The notes beneath the pieces were generated by a model, which worked only from the letters and a program-made list of their open reading frames with translations, was not told the DNA's origin and searched no databases. 19,912 nt of DNA, from the NCBI GenBank assembly GCA_934167735.1, contig CAKPLV010000002.1:1-19912 (forward strand), in the 5' to 3' direction. Made by a program: the position numbers and the translations under genes. The DNA is from an uncultured Clostridia bacterium (GTDB taxonomy: Bacteria > Bacillota > Clostridia > TANB77 > CAG-508). Positions 6,839 through 14,635 of this stretch are shown here, one piece after another. Positions within the stretch are counted from its first letter, which is position 1; each line of letters begins with the position of its first letter.

Positions 6839-9800
6839 ATTTTATATCTTTTAATTTATGATATTTAATATAACAAAATCCACTAATTAATAGTATAGAT
6901 AAAATTATAAAAATAATTGTTTTCAGACCAGCTTTTGGTAAAGTACTTGTTGCGATTGTAGGATCTTGTGTAATACCAGAATTCATATTTTCTTTTTTTG
7001 CATTATCAACATATGTTTCCATTTCAACATTAAAGTCTAATGAAAGAGCGCTAGATAATGCAATTGATTGATTTCCACCTTTTACAGCAACTTCTTTTAT
7101 ATATAAATATATAACATTTTCATCTGCAAGTTGAGAACTATTTGAAAGGTTTCTTGTATCTATTGTGAAATTTAAACTATTATTAGATGTTTGAGTTTCA
7201 GTAATTTTTACCCAATTATTTATATTTTGTTCATCTTTGTTAGATGATAAATAGTAATAATATTCAATTGAATCATTATTTAAGTTCCTTGAAATATTTG
7301 CTATTTCAACATTGATTAAAGAATAATCTTGTTTTGAATTATCTGTATAATAATATGTTTGAAATCTTTTTATAGTACTTTTGGCATTAACAATATTGGA
7401 GTTTACAGTTTTTTCTTCTTCTAGTATTTCTACTTCAAATTTTGTTGTATAATTTTTATAAGTAACAGTTAAAATAATTTTTCCTAAAGTTGAATTACTA
7501 AATCCAGAAACTACAACTTCTTCAGAAGTTAATGGAAGATTTTCTGTTGAATTATCATTATAAATGATTTTTAGAATACCATCTGTTAAATCAAGGTTTT
7601 CTTTATTTTGGATATATGATAATTTTGACGGCAATTTGCTAATAGAAATATTATCTATATTTTTCTCCTCAACTGTGATTTCTTGAGTGGTAGTTTTATT
7701 TTCATATTTTATAGTTACAAATGTTTGATTTTTTGTTAAGTTTGTACCATTTTCAATTGTATAATCAATTATTTCAACAGTAGAATTATCTTGATATGTA
7801 CCAGTAATAATCATACCAGTTTTATCAAAATTTTGTCCAACAACATATTTGGTTTTGTTTGGAGCTTTTGCAATATTAATTTCTACCAATGAATTTGGTG
7901 TTACTGTTATTGATAGAGCAACTGTTTTATCTTCATAAGAGATTATTACTTCTGTTTGAGTTGATTTTAAATTGTTTCCATTTGTTATTATATAGTCAGT
8001 TATTTCTTTTTTGGTTCCATCTTTGTATGTTGCCTCAATAACCATTCCTGTTTTATCGAAATTTTGACCTTCTTTATATTCAGTTTTTGTAGGAGGAGTT
8101 TTTATAGTTAAACTTGTTATAGTATTTTTTTCTACACTAATTTTTTGACTAACACTTTTATCTTTATATGTTATTGTTACACTATCTTGACCTACTTTTA
8201 AGTTTGTTCCATTTGTAATATTGTAATTTGAACTATCTAATATAATAGAAGGGATTGTTGAATTATTGTAATTTGCTTTTATAACCATACCAGTTTTGTC
8301 GAAATTTTCACCTTCGAAATAAGATGTTTTATTAGGTGGTGTTACAATTTCAATATTTTTTAAAGAATCATCTATTATTTCATTTGTTGTAAAAGCTTTG
8401 ATTGAGCTATCTCCATTAATTAAACTAGAATTAATATCTGATAATTTTCCTAAATCATACCATTCACAATTGTCTATATCAGTTCCTACTGCAACAAAAC
8501 ATTTATCGGTTTCTGTTACTGCTGTATCCCACCATTCTGAAATATTAGTAAGTTTGCTTTCTAGAGCAATAGATGTAGATGATTTGGTACTTTGAATTTC
8601 AATCATAACAGTAAAAGAATTAGCCGTTAATTCAATAGGTTGAGAAAATTCTAAAGTATGATATCCTGAACTAAATGTTTCAGATTCTCCAGCTTTTAAT
8701 TCAACGAGTTGCATATCTTTTTTGGCTTTACTTGTTCCATTTGGGTTTACATATACTTTACATGTATATGTCTGAGGAGCATATAAAGCTACTTGTGTTA
8801 AATATTCTTTACCAGTTGTTTTTTTATCAAATATATTGCATAATAGTAGATTCTGAGTATCAAGTGATAATGAAGGCATTGCGAACAACTCATCATATTG
8901 ATATATATTGTCATAATTTAAAGTATCAGACGCTTTTTCAATACCAAATAATTGAGTTGAGACATTAACATCTTCATAAGAAATATATATAAGTCCATTA
9001 TCTCCATATTTAATATAAACATTATCATTATCAATAGTATAGCCTGCTTGTTGAATAAAGCTATTAGGTATTTCTTGAGCTGAATTCCAACCTTTGGCAA
9101 TACATTCTTGTTTATATGTATTAAAAATTTGATCTTTTAAATCAGATAATTTTGTTTCATTTAATCTTTCACCCCATGAATTTCTTACAATCCAAGCACC
9201 ATTTGATGTTGGTTTTGCTTCAGCTGGAAAATTATCAACACTGTAATTATCATCCCAACCAATTATTGATACTCCGTGATCTATACTATGCATAGAAGAA
9301 TTATTACAAAATTTTGCTCCTGTTGAATTGTTATAACAACTAAATTCGGATAAACTAGAAGAATTACCATGAATAGTGGCTTGTACAGATCCATAGTTTT
9401 GAATATGTTGTTTAATTTGATTCATAATTTGAATTTTATTTTCAGTTGTTTCTTTTTGATAATCTGGAAAATAAATAGTATCATATACTTGGCTAGATAC
9501 TGTTTTATTTTGTATTTCACTAATATCTATAATATTTTCATTGTTTTCAAATGGCAGTTCAGACTCGGGTATTGCTCCAGTACCATTTGTTAAATATGAA
9601 GATGAAAAATAGCTTGTACCTCCACTTCCAACAGTTCTATTATAACCTTTTTTGTTTTCTACATTATTAGCAAATTGCTTGCTTGTTGCATATTCCATAT
9701 GTCTTTCAGAAAAGTCATAAACTTTGTTTAGATTTATTCTGTTTTTATAGTTTGATAATGCTAAGTTAGTTTCTAATGATGATAATGAAGAAAATGCCCA

Positions 9801-10133
9801 ACATGAATTTGTTTGTTGTTGATTTTTTATAACAACATTAGATGGAATAATGTCTTTTAAACTAAATCTAGAATTAAGACTAGATTTTAATATTTTTGCT
9901 AAATATAGAGGATTTTTGGTTGGAGTTTCAGTATAATTAATATCATACATTCTTGGCATAATTGTTTTATTTTTTTCTTCATCTGAAAGTTCTAACCATT
10001 TTTTAAAGCTTTCTGAATATTCAGCCTTTTGAAATAAATTTGCTGTATTGTTAGCAAAAACTTTTTTTGATCCTAATAAAATTAAGCTTAATAACAACAA
10101 AAGTATTGTTATTATTTTTTTTGACTTTTGCAT
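6837..10133 (-). CDS. Cell-wall-anchored papain-family (C1) cysteine protease with lectin-like and Ig-like domains
   Basis: A 1098-residue secreted protease. The start is ATG 10133, 9 bases after AGGAG; a TTG lies one codon upstream. A signal peptide (about 1-27, ending VFA) precedes the C1 peptidase domain (about 85-330). Catalytic residues are visible: Gln105, Cys111 in SCWAFSS, His286 in DHGVSIIGW and Asn318 in VRNSWGE. Residues about 400-580 resemble the lectin-like domain that follows C1 domains in clostridial surface proteases such as Cwp84. Four Big_3-type Ig-like repeats follow (about 591-668, 672-746, 750-822, 826-905), three of them containing NFDKTGM. Then come a further beta-rich region and a sorting tail: LPKAG (1065-1069), hydrophobic helix and basic end. 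Anchoring by a sortase that accepts LPXAG/LPXTG is inferred. Likely substrates are surface or host proteins; the sequence does not show which. Confidence 0.88.
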   Translation of the reverse strand: MQKSKKIITILLLLLSLILLGSKKVFANNTANLFQKAEYSESFKKWLELSDEEKNKTIMPRMYDINYTETPTKNPLYLAKILKSSLNSRFSLKDIIPSNVVIKNQQQTNSCWAFSSLSSLETNLALSNYKNRINLNKVYDFSERHMEYATSKQFANNVENKKGYNRTVGSGGTSYFSSSYLTNGTGAIPESELPFENNENIIDISEIQNKTVSSQVYDTIYFPDYQKETTENKIQIMNQIKQHIQNYGSVQATIHGNSSSLSEFSCYNNSTGAKFCNNSSMHSIDHGVSIIGWDDNYSVDNFPAEAKPTSNGAWIVRNSWGERLNETKLSDLKDQIFNTYKQECIAKGWNSAQEIPNSFIQQAGYTIDNDNVYIKYGDNGLIYISYEDVNVSTQLFGIEKASDTLNYDNIYQYDELFAMPSLSLDTQNLLLCNIFDKKTTGKEYLTQVALYAPQTYTCKVYVNPNGTSKAKKDMQLVELKAGESETFSSGYHTLEFSQPIELTANSFTVMIEIQSTKSSTSIALESKLTNISEWWDTAVTETDKCFVAVGTDIDNCEWYDLGKLSDINSSLINGDSSIKAFTTNEIIDDSLKNIEIVTPPNKTSYFEGENFDKTGMVIKANYNNSTIPSIILDSSNYNITNGTNLKVGQDSVTITYKDKSVSQKISVEKNTITSLTIKTPPTKTEYKEGQNFDKTGMVIEATYKDGTKKEITDYIITNGNNLKSTQTEVIISYEDKTVALSITVTPNSLVEINIAKAPNKTKYVVGQNFDKTGMIITGTYQDNSTVEIIDYTIENGTNLTKNQTFVTIKYENKTTTQEITVEEKNIDNISISKLPSKLSYIQNKENLDLTDGILKIIYNDNSTENLPLTSEEVVVSGFSNSTLGKIILTVTYKNYTTKFEVEILEEEKTVNSNIVNAKSTIKRFQTYYYTDNSKQDYSLINVEIANISRNLNNDSIEYYYYLSSNKDEQNINNWVKITETQTSNNSLNFTIDTRNLSNSSQLADENVIYLYIKEVAVKGGNQSIALSSALSLDFNVEMETYVDNAKKENMNSGITQDPTIATSTLPKAGLKTIIFIILSILLISGFCYIKYHKLKDIK

Positions 10134-10193
10134 CAATTTTTTCTCCTTTCGTATTTATACACTTTTTCTTTTGCAGATTGTACTTATAATATG

Positions 10194-10222
10194 ATTATAT
10201 AAAAGTTTATAGTAAAAGTAAA
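10194..10222 (-). promoter_or_regulatory. Promoter for the surface protease
   Basis: On the minus strand TTTACT (10222-10217), 17-base spacer, perfect TATAAT (10199-10194). The leader is about 54 bases and contains AAAGGAG. Confidence 0.6.
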
Positions 10223-10243
10223 GAGTATATTGTTTTTTGGTAA

Positions 10244-10276
10244 TAAAAAAAGACTTTACTATTTCTAGTAAAATCT
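10244..10276 (-). terminator. Intrinsic terminator of the tRNA(fMet) unit
   Basis: On the minus strand an 11-bp stem (10276-10266 with 10261-10251, one G-U pair) closed by a GAAA tetraloop is followed by seven T (10250-10244). The stem ends about 29 bases upstream of the protease -35 box, insulating the tRNA from the protease. Confidence 0.85.
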
Positions 10277-10284
10277 TATATATT

Positions 10285-10312
10285 TTAAGTACTTAAAGGG
10301 ACATCCCTTTAG
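10285..10312. other. Paired palindromes in the tRNA trailer
   Basis: The 12-base palindrome TTAAGTACTTAA (10285-10296) is followed by AAAGGG-ACAT-CCCTTT (10295-10310), a hairpin with a 4-base loop. On the minus strand the hairpin begins about 18 bases after the encoded CCA of the tRNA, so it lies in the 3' trailer of the precursor ahead of the true terminator. It has no following T-run on either strand. A role in 3' processing is only a guess. Confidence 0.5.
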
Positions 10313-10328
10313 ACAAAATCTTTTAAAT

Positions 10329-10404
10329 TGGTTGCGGGGGGAGGACTCGAACCTCCGACCTTTGGGTTATGAGCCCAACGAGCTGCCAACTGCTCCACCC
10401 CGCG
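10329..10404 (-). tRNA. Initiator tRNA-fMet (CAT)
   Basis: A 76-base cloverleaf on the minus strand with encoded CCA. The acceptor stem begins CGCGGGG and ends CCCCGCA-A-CCA, giving the C1-A72 mismatch diagnostic of bacterial initiator tRNA. The anticodon arm is TTGGG-CTCATAA-CCCAA, with anticodon CAT and the three consecutive G-C pairs needed for initiation. The D arm (GAGC/GCTC) and T arm (GGAGG-TTCGAGT-CCTCC) are intact. It is a single-gene unit with its own promoter and terminator. Confidence 0.97.
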
Positions 10405-10421
10405 ATGTGTTAACGTCTATT

Positions 10422-10451
10422 ATTATATATCATATAAATAGGAATTGTCAA
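10422..10451 (-). promoter_or_regulatory. Promoter of tRNA-fMet
   Basis: On the minus strand a perfect TTGACA (10451-10446), 18-base spacer and perfect TATAAT (10427-10422). Start predicted near 10415, about 11 bases before the mature 5' end. The rest of 10452-10580 is AT-rich with no feature I can support. Confidence 0.8.
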
Positions 10452-10594
10452 GAGTTTTTATTAATTATTATATTATATGTGAAAAAAATTATAATATTAC
10501 TAAAAATTTAATAAAAAAATTTAAATTGTATCCAAATTTCGACATCATTTTTAATAAGTAATTGTTAAAATAATAAAGAAAGAAGGATGATAAA

Positions 10595-11044
10595 ATGAAT
10601 AGCTTTAGAGAAACACTAAAAATAAATCATAGAAGAAATTTAGATGAAGTTATATATAGAGAAATATATTCAAGAATGAATGATTTATACATAAAATTAA
10701 GAAATCTTGGAGAAGTGAAAAATGATTCGCAAGCTTTAAATGAATTAAAAGAAAAAATGAATTATACAACAAAGGTTTTTGATGATATTGAGAGAACAAC
10801 AGAAAAGGTAAGAACAGGTTCATTGCAAAGAACAGTTACAGCAGAAAAAGGTCCAATAGATATATATTTACAAGAAATGCTTGAAAGAATAAAAAGAGAT
10901 ATATGTTCAAAATTAAAAGATGAAAATCAAAAAAGACAAGTATATGAAAGAATAGAAACAGTAGTTAGAGTTTTTGATAATTTTGATAATTATAAAACAA
11001 ATGATAACAAACGACCAAAACAGGATGTTGGTGTAGAAAGGTAA
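10595..11044 (+). CDS. Hypothetical helical protein, unrecognised family
   Basis: Not recognised. A 149-residue, highly charged, probably all-helical cytosolic protein without signal peptide or membrane helix. Heptad-like stretches occur at about residues 13-75 (REIYSRMNDLYIKL, ELKEKMNYTTKVFDDIERT) and 97-130 (IDIYLQEMLERIKRDICSKL, YERIETVVRVFDNF), separated by a small Ser/Thr/Gly linker (TGSLQRTVTAEKGP). The C-terminal 20 residues are polar and likely disordered. GAAGGA precedes the ATG. Codon use (AGA arginine, ATA isoleucine) matches the host, so it looks native. It is a single-gene unit; no clear promoter could be chosen in the AT-rich upstream DNA. Confidence 0.75.
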   Translation: MNSFRETLKINHRRNLDEVIYREIYSRMNDLYIKLRNLGEVKNDSQALNELKEKMNYTTKVFDDIERTTEKVRTGSLQRTVTAEKGPIDIYLQEMLERIKRDICSKLKDENQKRQVYERIETVVRVFDNFDNYKTNDNKRPKQDVGVER

Positions 11045-11069
11045 AGGAGTTAGAAATAACTAACTCCTT
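11044..11069. terminator. Hairpin between convergent genes, possible terminator
   Basis: A perfect 10-bp stem, AAGGAGTTAG (11044-11053) with CTAACTCCTT (11060-11069), and loop AAATAA, starting at the last base of the plus-strand stop codon. Neither strand shows a good T-run after the stem, so it may end transcription poorly or act with Rho or as a 3' stabiliser. Confidence 0.5.
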
Positions 11070-11082
11070 CACAAGTACAATA

Positions 11083-13032
11083 TTAATTTAAATTAAAACA
11101 ATAGACAACAGCTCCTATACTGTCAAGAGAAGTCAAATTAGAATTTTTACCAAAGAAAAATGTAAAAGATTGATCATCATTAGAGATTAAATCAAAATCT
11201 TTACAATGTAACTGATGATTAAACAAATAGTTCTTCACATATTGTTTAGCATCAAAAGAAATAACTGAATCAGAACGATTCACAAATACAAATAAAATTT
11301 TATCTTTAGAATATCTGAAAAAAATAAGTTTTGTTTGATCTACTTCACATATGTTAAAATCTGCAATTGATAAGAATTCCGAAAACTTATTTCTGAGTTT
11401 TGCTAAACATCTCATAAATTTCAACAATTTTTTATCAATTCGGTTCCAAGGAAAACATTTCCGGCAAAATGGATCTTTTTGACCAGCCAAACCAACTTCG
11501 TCTCCATAAAAGATAGATGGAATACCAGGTAAAAGGTATAAAATCAAAAAGCATAACATTAAACGTTTTCTTCCCAATAAATACTGTTCTTTGGACAAGG
11601 TATCATGTTCTGCCCACCAGTGTTTATCAAATGTATCTGAAATATCTCCAGATAATTGTGTAATAGCACGAATTGTATCATGAGAAGAAAGAAAATTCAT
11701 TAAAGTATGAACAATTTCTTTTGGATAGTCTTCCACAAAAACTGAAAGAAATGTTCTCTTTAAATTGTATGCTAAATCATTTCCACCATATCTAACATAT
11801 GCTAAAAGCGCATTTTTTACAGGGTAGTTCATAACAGATGTAAGCTCTGAACCAAGCAAATACTCCATTCTGTATCCATAGTTCCACTTGTTACTTGCAT
11901 TATCCCAAACTTCTCCCAAAATAATGAAAGGTTCTGTTGAAGGATAATCAGTAATAGAAGAACTGTAGATTCGCTTAAGAGTAGCATTTGTTAATTCGTC
12001 TGCAACATCTAATCTAAATCCGTCAATTCCAATTGAACGCCAATGTGGAATTAGACCATGTGAATTATTGAAGAAATAGTCAATATATCCAAGAGAATCC
12101 TGATTAACTTCTGGTAAAGTATCATAACCCCACCAAGATTTGTAGATTTTGCCATCATTTCCGAAGAAATAATACCAGTCTCGATAAGGACTATCATTAC
12201 TCTGATAAGCACCTAAAGATGGATAATTTCCATTTTTGTTAAAATAAATGCTATCTGAGCCGGTATGATTAATTACTACATCTAATATGATAATCATACC
12301 ATAAGAATGTACTTTTTCGATTAATCTTTCTAAGTCTTTAGAATTTCCCAGTAAAGGATCTACTTCCTCGTAATTGCTAGTTGCATATCTGTGGTTTTCA
12401 GCTGATTCCCAAATTGGGGTCAAATACAGTGTTGTAACTCCAAGCTTTTTCAAATAAGGTAATTTTTCGATAATTCCTTCCAAATTACCACCAAAGAAAT
12501 CTTTAGAAATTGTATGATCCTCATAATAAGGCAATTCTCCCCAATTGCGAACGATTCTGTTTTGTGGTAAATAAGAGTATTTATCACTTTTGGCAAATCG
12601 ATCAGGGAAAATCTGATACATAATTCCTTTAGACATTTTTGGATGAACTTTAACCGGAGAATATACTGTAAGTTGCCAATCCTGTACAATTGGTTGTTCT
12701 GAAATGTAAGCTTCCCAAGAATCGTGACGTATTTTGACAAACTTTCGATTGCCGTAACTTGTAAAAGAGAAGTAATAAAGATAAATATTGATATCAATCT
12801 CAAAAACTTCTACTTTGAAACAAGAAACATCACTGTTTTCTGTGGTATCTTCTAACTCCATAGGAAAAACACATAAATTTGTTGGATTTCCTAATTCATA
12901 AATAATGAACTGGACATTCTCTGGATTTAGTGTTTTTGGTAAATTAATCCGAAGAGTAAGAACTTCTCCATAATGTAAAGGACCAGTCGGTGTTTTAAAA
13001 TTTTTATCTAAACTATCATAAATTGTACTCAT
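11083..13032 (-). CDS. Intracellular GH13 alpha-amylase family enzyme (neopullulanase/cyclomaltodextrinase-like)
   Basis: A 649-residue glycoside hydrolase acting on alpha-glucans or maltodextrins. No signal peptide, so cytoplasmic. An N-terminal beta domain (about 1-130) precedes the catalytic barrel, which starts at GIMYQIFPDRFAKSD, a signature of the neopullulanase/maltogenic group. Four GH13 regions are visible: I DVVINH (251-256); II GFRLDVADE with Arg340 and nucleophile Asp342; III ILGEVWD with acid/base Glu374; IV FLSSHDT with Asp452. Region IV has Ser where Asn often stands. A C-terminal beta domain follows from about 560. AAGGAG lies 8 bases before the ATG. Base and codon use differ from the neighbours: locally higher GC, and CGA, CGT and CGG arginine codons, suggesting transfer. 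No sugar transporter or regulator is adjacent. Exact specificity cannot be read from sequence. Confidence 0.9.
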   Translation of the reverse strand: MSTIYDSLDKNFKTPTGPLHYGEVLTLRINLPKTLNPENVQFIIYELGNPTNLCVFPMELEDTTENSDVSCFKVEVFEIDINIYLYYFSFTSYGNRKFVKIRHDSWEAYISEQPIVQDWQLTVYSPVKVHPKMSKGIMYQIFPDRFAKSDKYSYLPQNRIVRNWGELPYYEDHTISKDFFGGNLEGIIEKLPYLKKLGVTTLYLTPIWESAENHRYATSNYEEVDPLLGNSKDLERLIEKVHSYGMIIILDVVINHTGSDSIYFNKNGNYPSLGAYQSNDSPYRDWYYFFGNDGKIYKSWWGYDTLPEVNQDSLGYIDYFFNNSHGLIPHWRSIGIDGFRLDVADELTNATLKRIYSSSITDYPSTEPFIILGEVWDNASNKWNYGYRMEYLLGSELTSVMNYPVKNALLAYVRYGGNDLAYNLKRTFLSVFVEDYPKEIVHTLMNFLSSHDTIRAITQLSGDISDTFDKHWWAEHDTLSKEQYLLGRKRLMLCFLILYLLPGIPSIFYGDEVGLAGQKDPFCRKCFPWNRIDKKLLKFMRCLAKLRNKFSEFLSIADFNICEVDQTKLIFFRYSKDKILFVFVNRSDSVISFDAKQYVKNYLFNHQLHCKDFDLISNDDQSFTFFFGKNSNLTSLDSIGAVVYCFNLN

Positions 13033-13086
13033 AATATCAACTCCTTATAATTATAATATGGTTGTTAATAAGTTACATCAAGATAA

Positions 13087-13115
13087 AAGATAACATTTTT
13101 TCATTGGCTTGTCAA
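13087..13115 (-). promoter_or_regulatory. Promoter for the GH13 gene
   Basis: On the minus strand perfect TTGACA (13115-13110), 17-base spacer, TATCTT (13092-13087). A second candidate (TTGATG 13081-13076, TATTAT 13058-13053) would start transcription on the ribosome binding site and is less likely. No convincing cre-like operator was found. Confidence 0.55.
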
Positions 13116-13143
13116 TATTTATAAAGTTGAATAATAAAAAATA

Positions 13144-13172
13144 TTGATAAAGAATTTAGGATATATTATAAT
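13144..13172 (+). promoter_or_regulatory. Promoter for the YfcE-like gene
   Basis: TTGATA (13144-13149), 17-base spacer, perfect TATAAT (13167-13172). The TTG of the -35 box is the first codon of a longer open frame, which is why that longer start is rejected. Predicted start near 13179 coincides with GGAGG (13179-13183), so the leader is very short. Confidence 0.65.
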
Positions 13173-13191
13173 GATTTTGGAGGTAGAAAAA

Positions 13192-13728
13192 ATGAAATTA
13201 TTAATTATATCAGATATACATGGATCATATTATTATGCTAAGAAAATTGAAGAAATAAATGAAAGAGAAAAGCCAGATCAAATAATACTATTAGGAGATT
13301 TATATTATCATGGACCAAGAAATGATTTAACTCAAGAATATAATCCAATGAAAGTTGCTGGAATTTTAAACGATCTTAAAGACAAACTAAGATCAGTAAA
13401 AGGTAATTGTGATGCAGAAGTTGATGAAATGATATCAGATTTTAAATTAGAACCAAATATAAAAATGAATGTAAATGGAAAAAATGTATTTTTTACACAT
13501 GGACATATTTATAATATGGATAATTTACCAGATGAAAAAATAGATATACTGTTTTATGGACATTTTCATACAGGATTTATTCAAGAAGAAAATGGAATTA
13601 TATTTGCAAATCCGGGTTCAATATCTTTACCAAAAAATAATACAAAACATTCATATATTATTTTTGATGAAAATAGTATAACTTTAAAAGATGTTGATGG
13701 AACAATTATAGAAGAAAAACATATATAA
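13192..13728 (+). CDS. yfcE: YfcE-like metallophosphoesterase
   Basis: A 178-residue cytosolic phosphodiesterase of the YfcE/MJ0936 group, which uses two metal ions (usually Mn) on small phosphodiester substrates; the physiological substrate is unknown. All metal-site motifs are present: DIHG (Asp8, His10), GDLYYHGPR (Asp36), GNCD (Asn72), THGH (His103, His105) and GHFHTG (His124, His126), followed by NPGSIS. Length is normal for the family. The start is ATG 13192, with GGAGG 8 bases upstream. It is divergent from the GH13 gene and convergent with the sortase gene. Confidence 0.92.
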   Translation: MKLLIISDIHGSYYYAKKIEEINEREKPDQIILLGDLYYHGPRNDLTQEYNPMKVAGILNDLKDKLRSVKGNCDAEVDEMISDFKLEPNIKMNVNGKNVFFTHGHIYNMDNLPDEKIDILFYGHFHTGFIQEENGIIFANPGSISLPKNNTKHSYIIFDENSITLKDVDGTIIEEKHI

Positions 13729-13730
13729 AA

Positions 13731-13779
13731 AATAAAGTATTATGAGTTTTTATGATTCATAATACTTTATTATTTTTTT
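13731..13779. terminator. Bidirectional terminator, yfcE / sortase
   Basis: A perfect 15-bp stem (13731-13745 with 13757-13771) with an 11-base loop is followed by a T-run (13773-13779) on the plus strand and by TTTTTTA on the minus strand. It overlaps the sortase stop codon (13770-13772). Confidence 0.85.
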
Positions 13780-14591
13780 GTATTAGATAAAGTTTTTACT
13801 TTTTTTCCAACGACTACAAGCCTTCCATTAGTTTGTGAATACTCACAGGTTGTTAAAGTGATTATTTGATTTCCATAAACAGCAGAAACACCAGTACTAT
13901 ACAATTGATATTTTTTACAGTTTGAAATATAATCATTAAATTTTTCCTTAGTAGATAAATCAGTATATGTGTAATATTTAAATGATTTTGTATCATCATT
14001 TTCATAAACTTTTGATTTAAAAACAGAAAAAATCTCATAAATATATTCACTACCTTTTGTAGTAATTCTAATATTTTTATGTTCTTGGAAGAACGATTTA
14101 TCTTTGTAATTCAAAAGAGGACTAAACATTTGTGATCCATCTTTCATATTATGTCCATATATAATTAAATTAGAAAATTCACTTGTTAATGAAGAATTTT
14201 TATGTAAAAAAATTGAGCCATATGTTGAATTCTCTTTTTTATAATTATGTGTTAAATAGTAATTATTATTATCTGTTTGCAATACTGGATAACTTATATT
14301 AGTATTATCAATAGAAATCCAAGCAACAACTTCATTATTTTCATCTTGAGCAGATTGAAGTTTATCAAAATCTGGATTTTCATCAGAATTTGTTGAAAAA
14401 TTATTTTTGCTTCCAATCGATTTCTTAGGAGTATTATCATATAAAGCTTGATTCTTTTTGGTTTCATAAGAATTGTAGCATAAGTAGAGAACACAAATAA
14501 TTATTACAAAAATAAAATATTCGACCATAACAAAAATCATATGTTTTTGTTTACGTTTCCTGCTAATATATTTTTTTCTATATCTTTTCAT
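13770..14591 (-). CDS. srtB: Class B sortase
   Basis: A 273-residue membrane-bound transpeptidase that cleaves a C-terminal sorting motif and joins the protein to peptidoglycan. A very basic N-terminus (KRYRKKYISRKRKQK) and a signal-anchor helix (about 19-39) precede a polar linker and the sortase fold (about 85-268). Catalytic residues: His147 in IIYGHNM, Cys249 in TLTTCEYS and Arg257 in NGRLVVVGKK. WISIDNTNISYPVLQ, DNNNYYLTHNY and the extra helix-containing region before the Cys are class B features. GGAG is only about 4 bases from the ATG, so translation may be modest. It lies 44 bases downstream of a surface protein ending in EPKTG, its most likely substrate. A terminator-like hairpin lies between them. 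Confidence 0.92.
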   Translation of the reverse strand: MKRYRKKYISRKRKQKHMIFVMVEYFIFVIIICVLYLCYNSYETKKNQALYDNTPKKSIGSKNNFSTNSDENPDFDKLQSAQDENNEVVAWISIDNTNISYPVLQTDNNNYYLTHNYKKENSTYGSIFLHKNSSLTSEFSNLIIYGHNMKDGSQMFSPLLNYKDKSFFQEHKNIRITTKGSEYIYEIFSVFKSKVYENDDTKSFKYYTYTDLSTKEKFNDYISNCKKYQLYSTGVSAVYGNQIITLTTCEYSQTNGRLVVVGKKVKTLSNTKK

Positions 14592-14611
14592 TATGCTCCT
14601 TTTTAATATAA

Positions 14612-14632
14612 AAGGGAAGAAAAACTTCCCTT
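14612..14632 (-). terminator. Terminator-like hairpin between surface protein and sortase
   Basis: AAGGGAAG (14612-14619) pairs with CTTCCCTT (14625-14632), loop of five A/T, followed on the minus strand by TTTTATATT. The modest T-run suggests partial termination, which would give more surface-protein than sortase mRNA. Confidence 0.65.
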
Positions 14633-14635
14633 AAA

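Noticed and set aside
7660..8370. DNA repeat array in the protease gene
   Set aside because: The repetition is at protein level (Ig-like domains sharing NFDKTGM); DNA copies are diverged, so it is a domain array rather than a mobile or CRISPR repeat.
10452..10594. Possible riboswitch or small RNA between tRNA(fMet) and the 10595 gene
   Set aside because: Only AT-rich, low-complexity sequence; no conserved aptamer motif, stable stem or terminator was seen.
13144..13191. Longer N-terminus for the YfcE-like protein starting at TTG 13144
   Set aside because: The TTG is the -35 box of a near-consensus promoter, and the ATG at 13192 has GGAGG at good spacing and begins the conserved MKLLIISDIHG.
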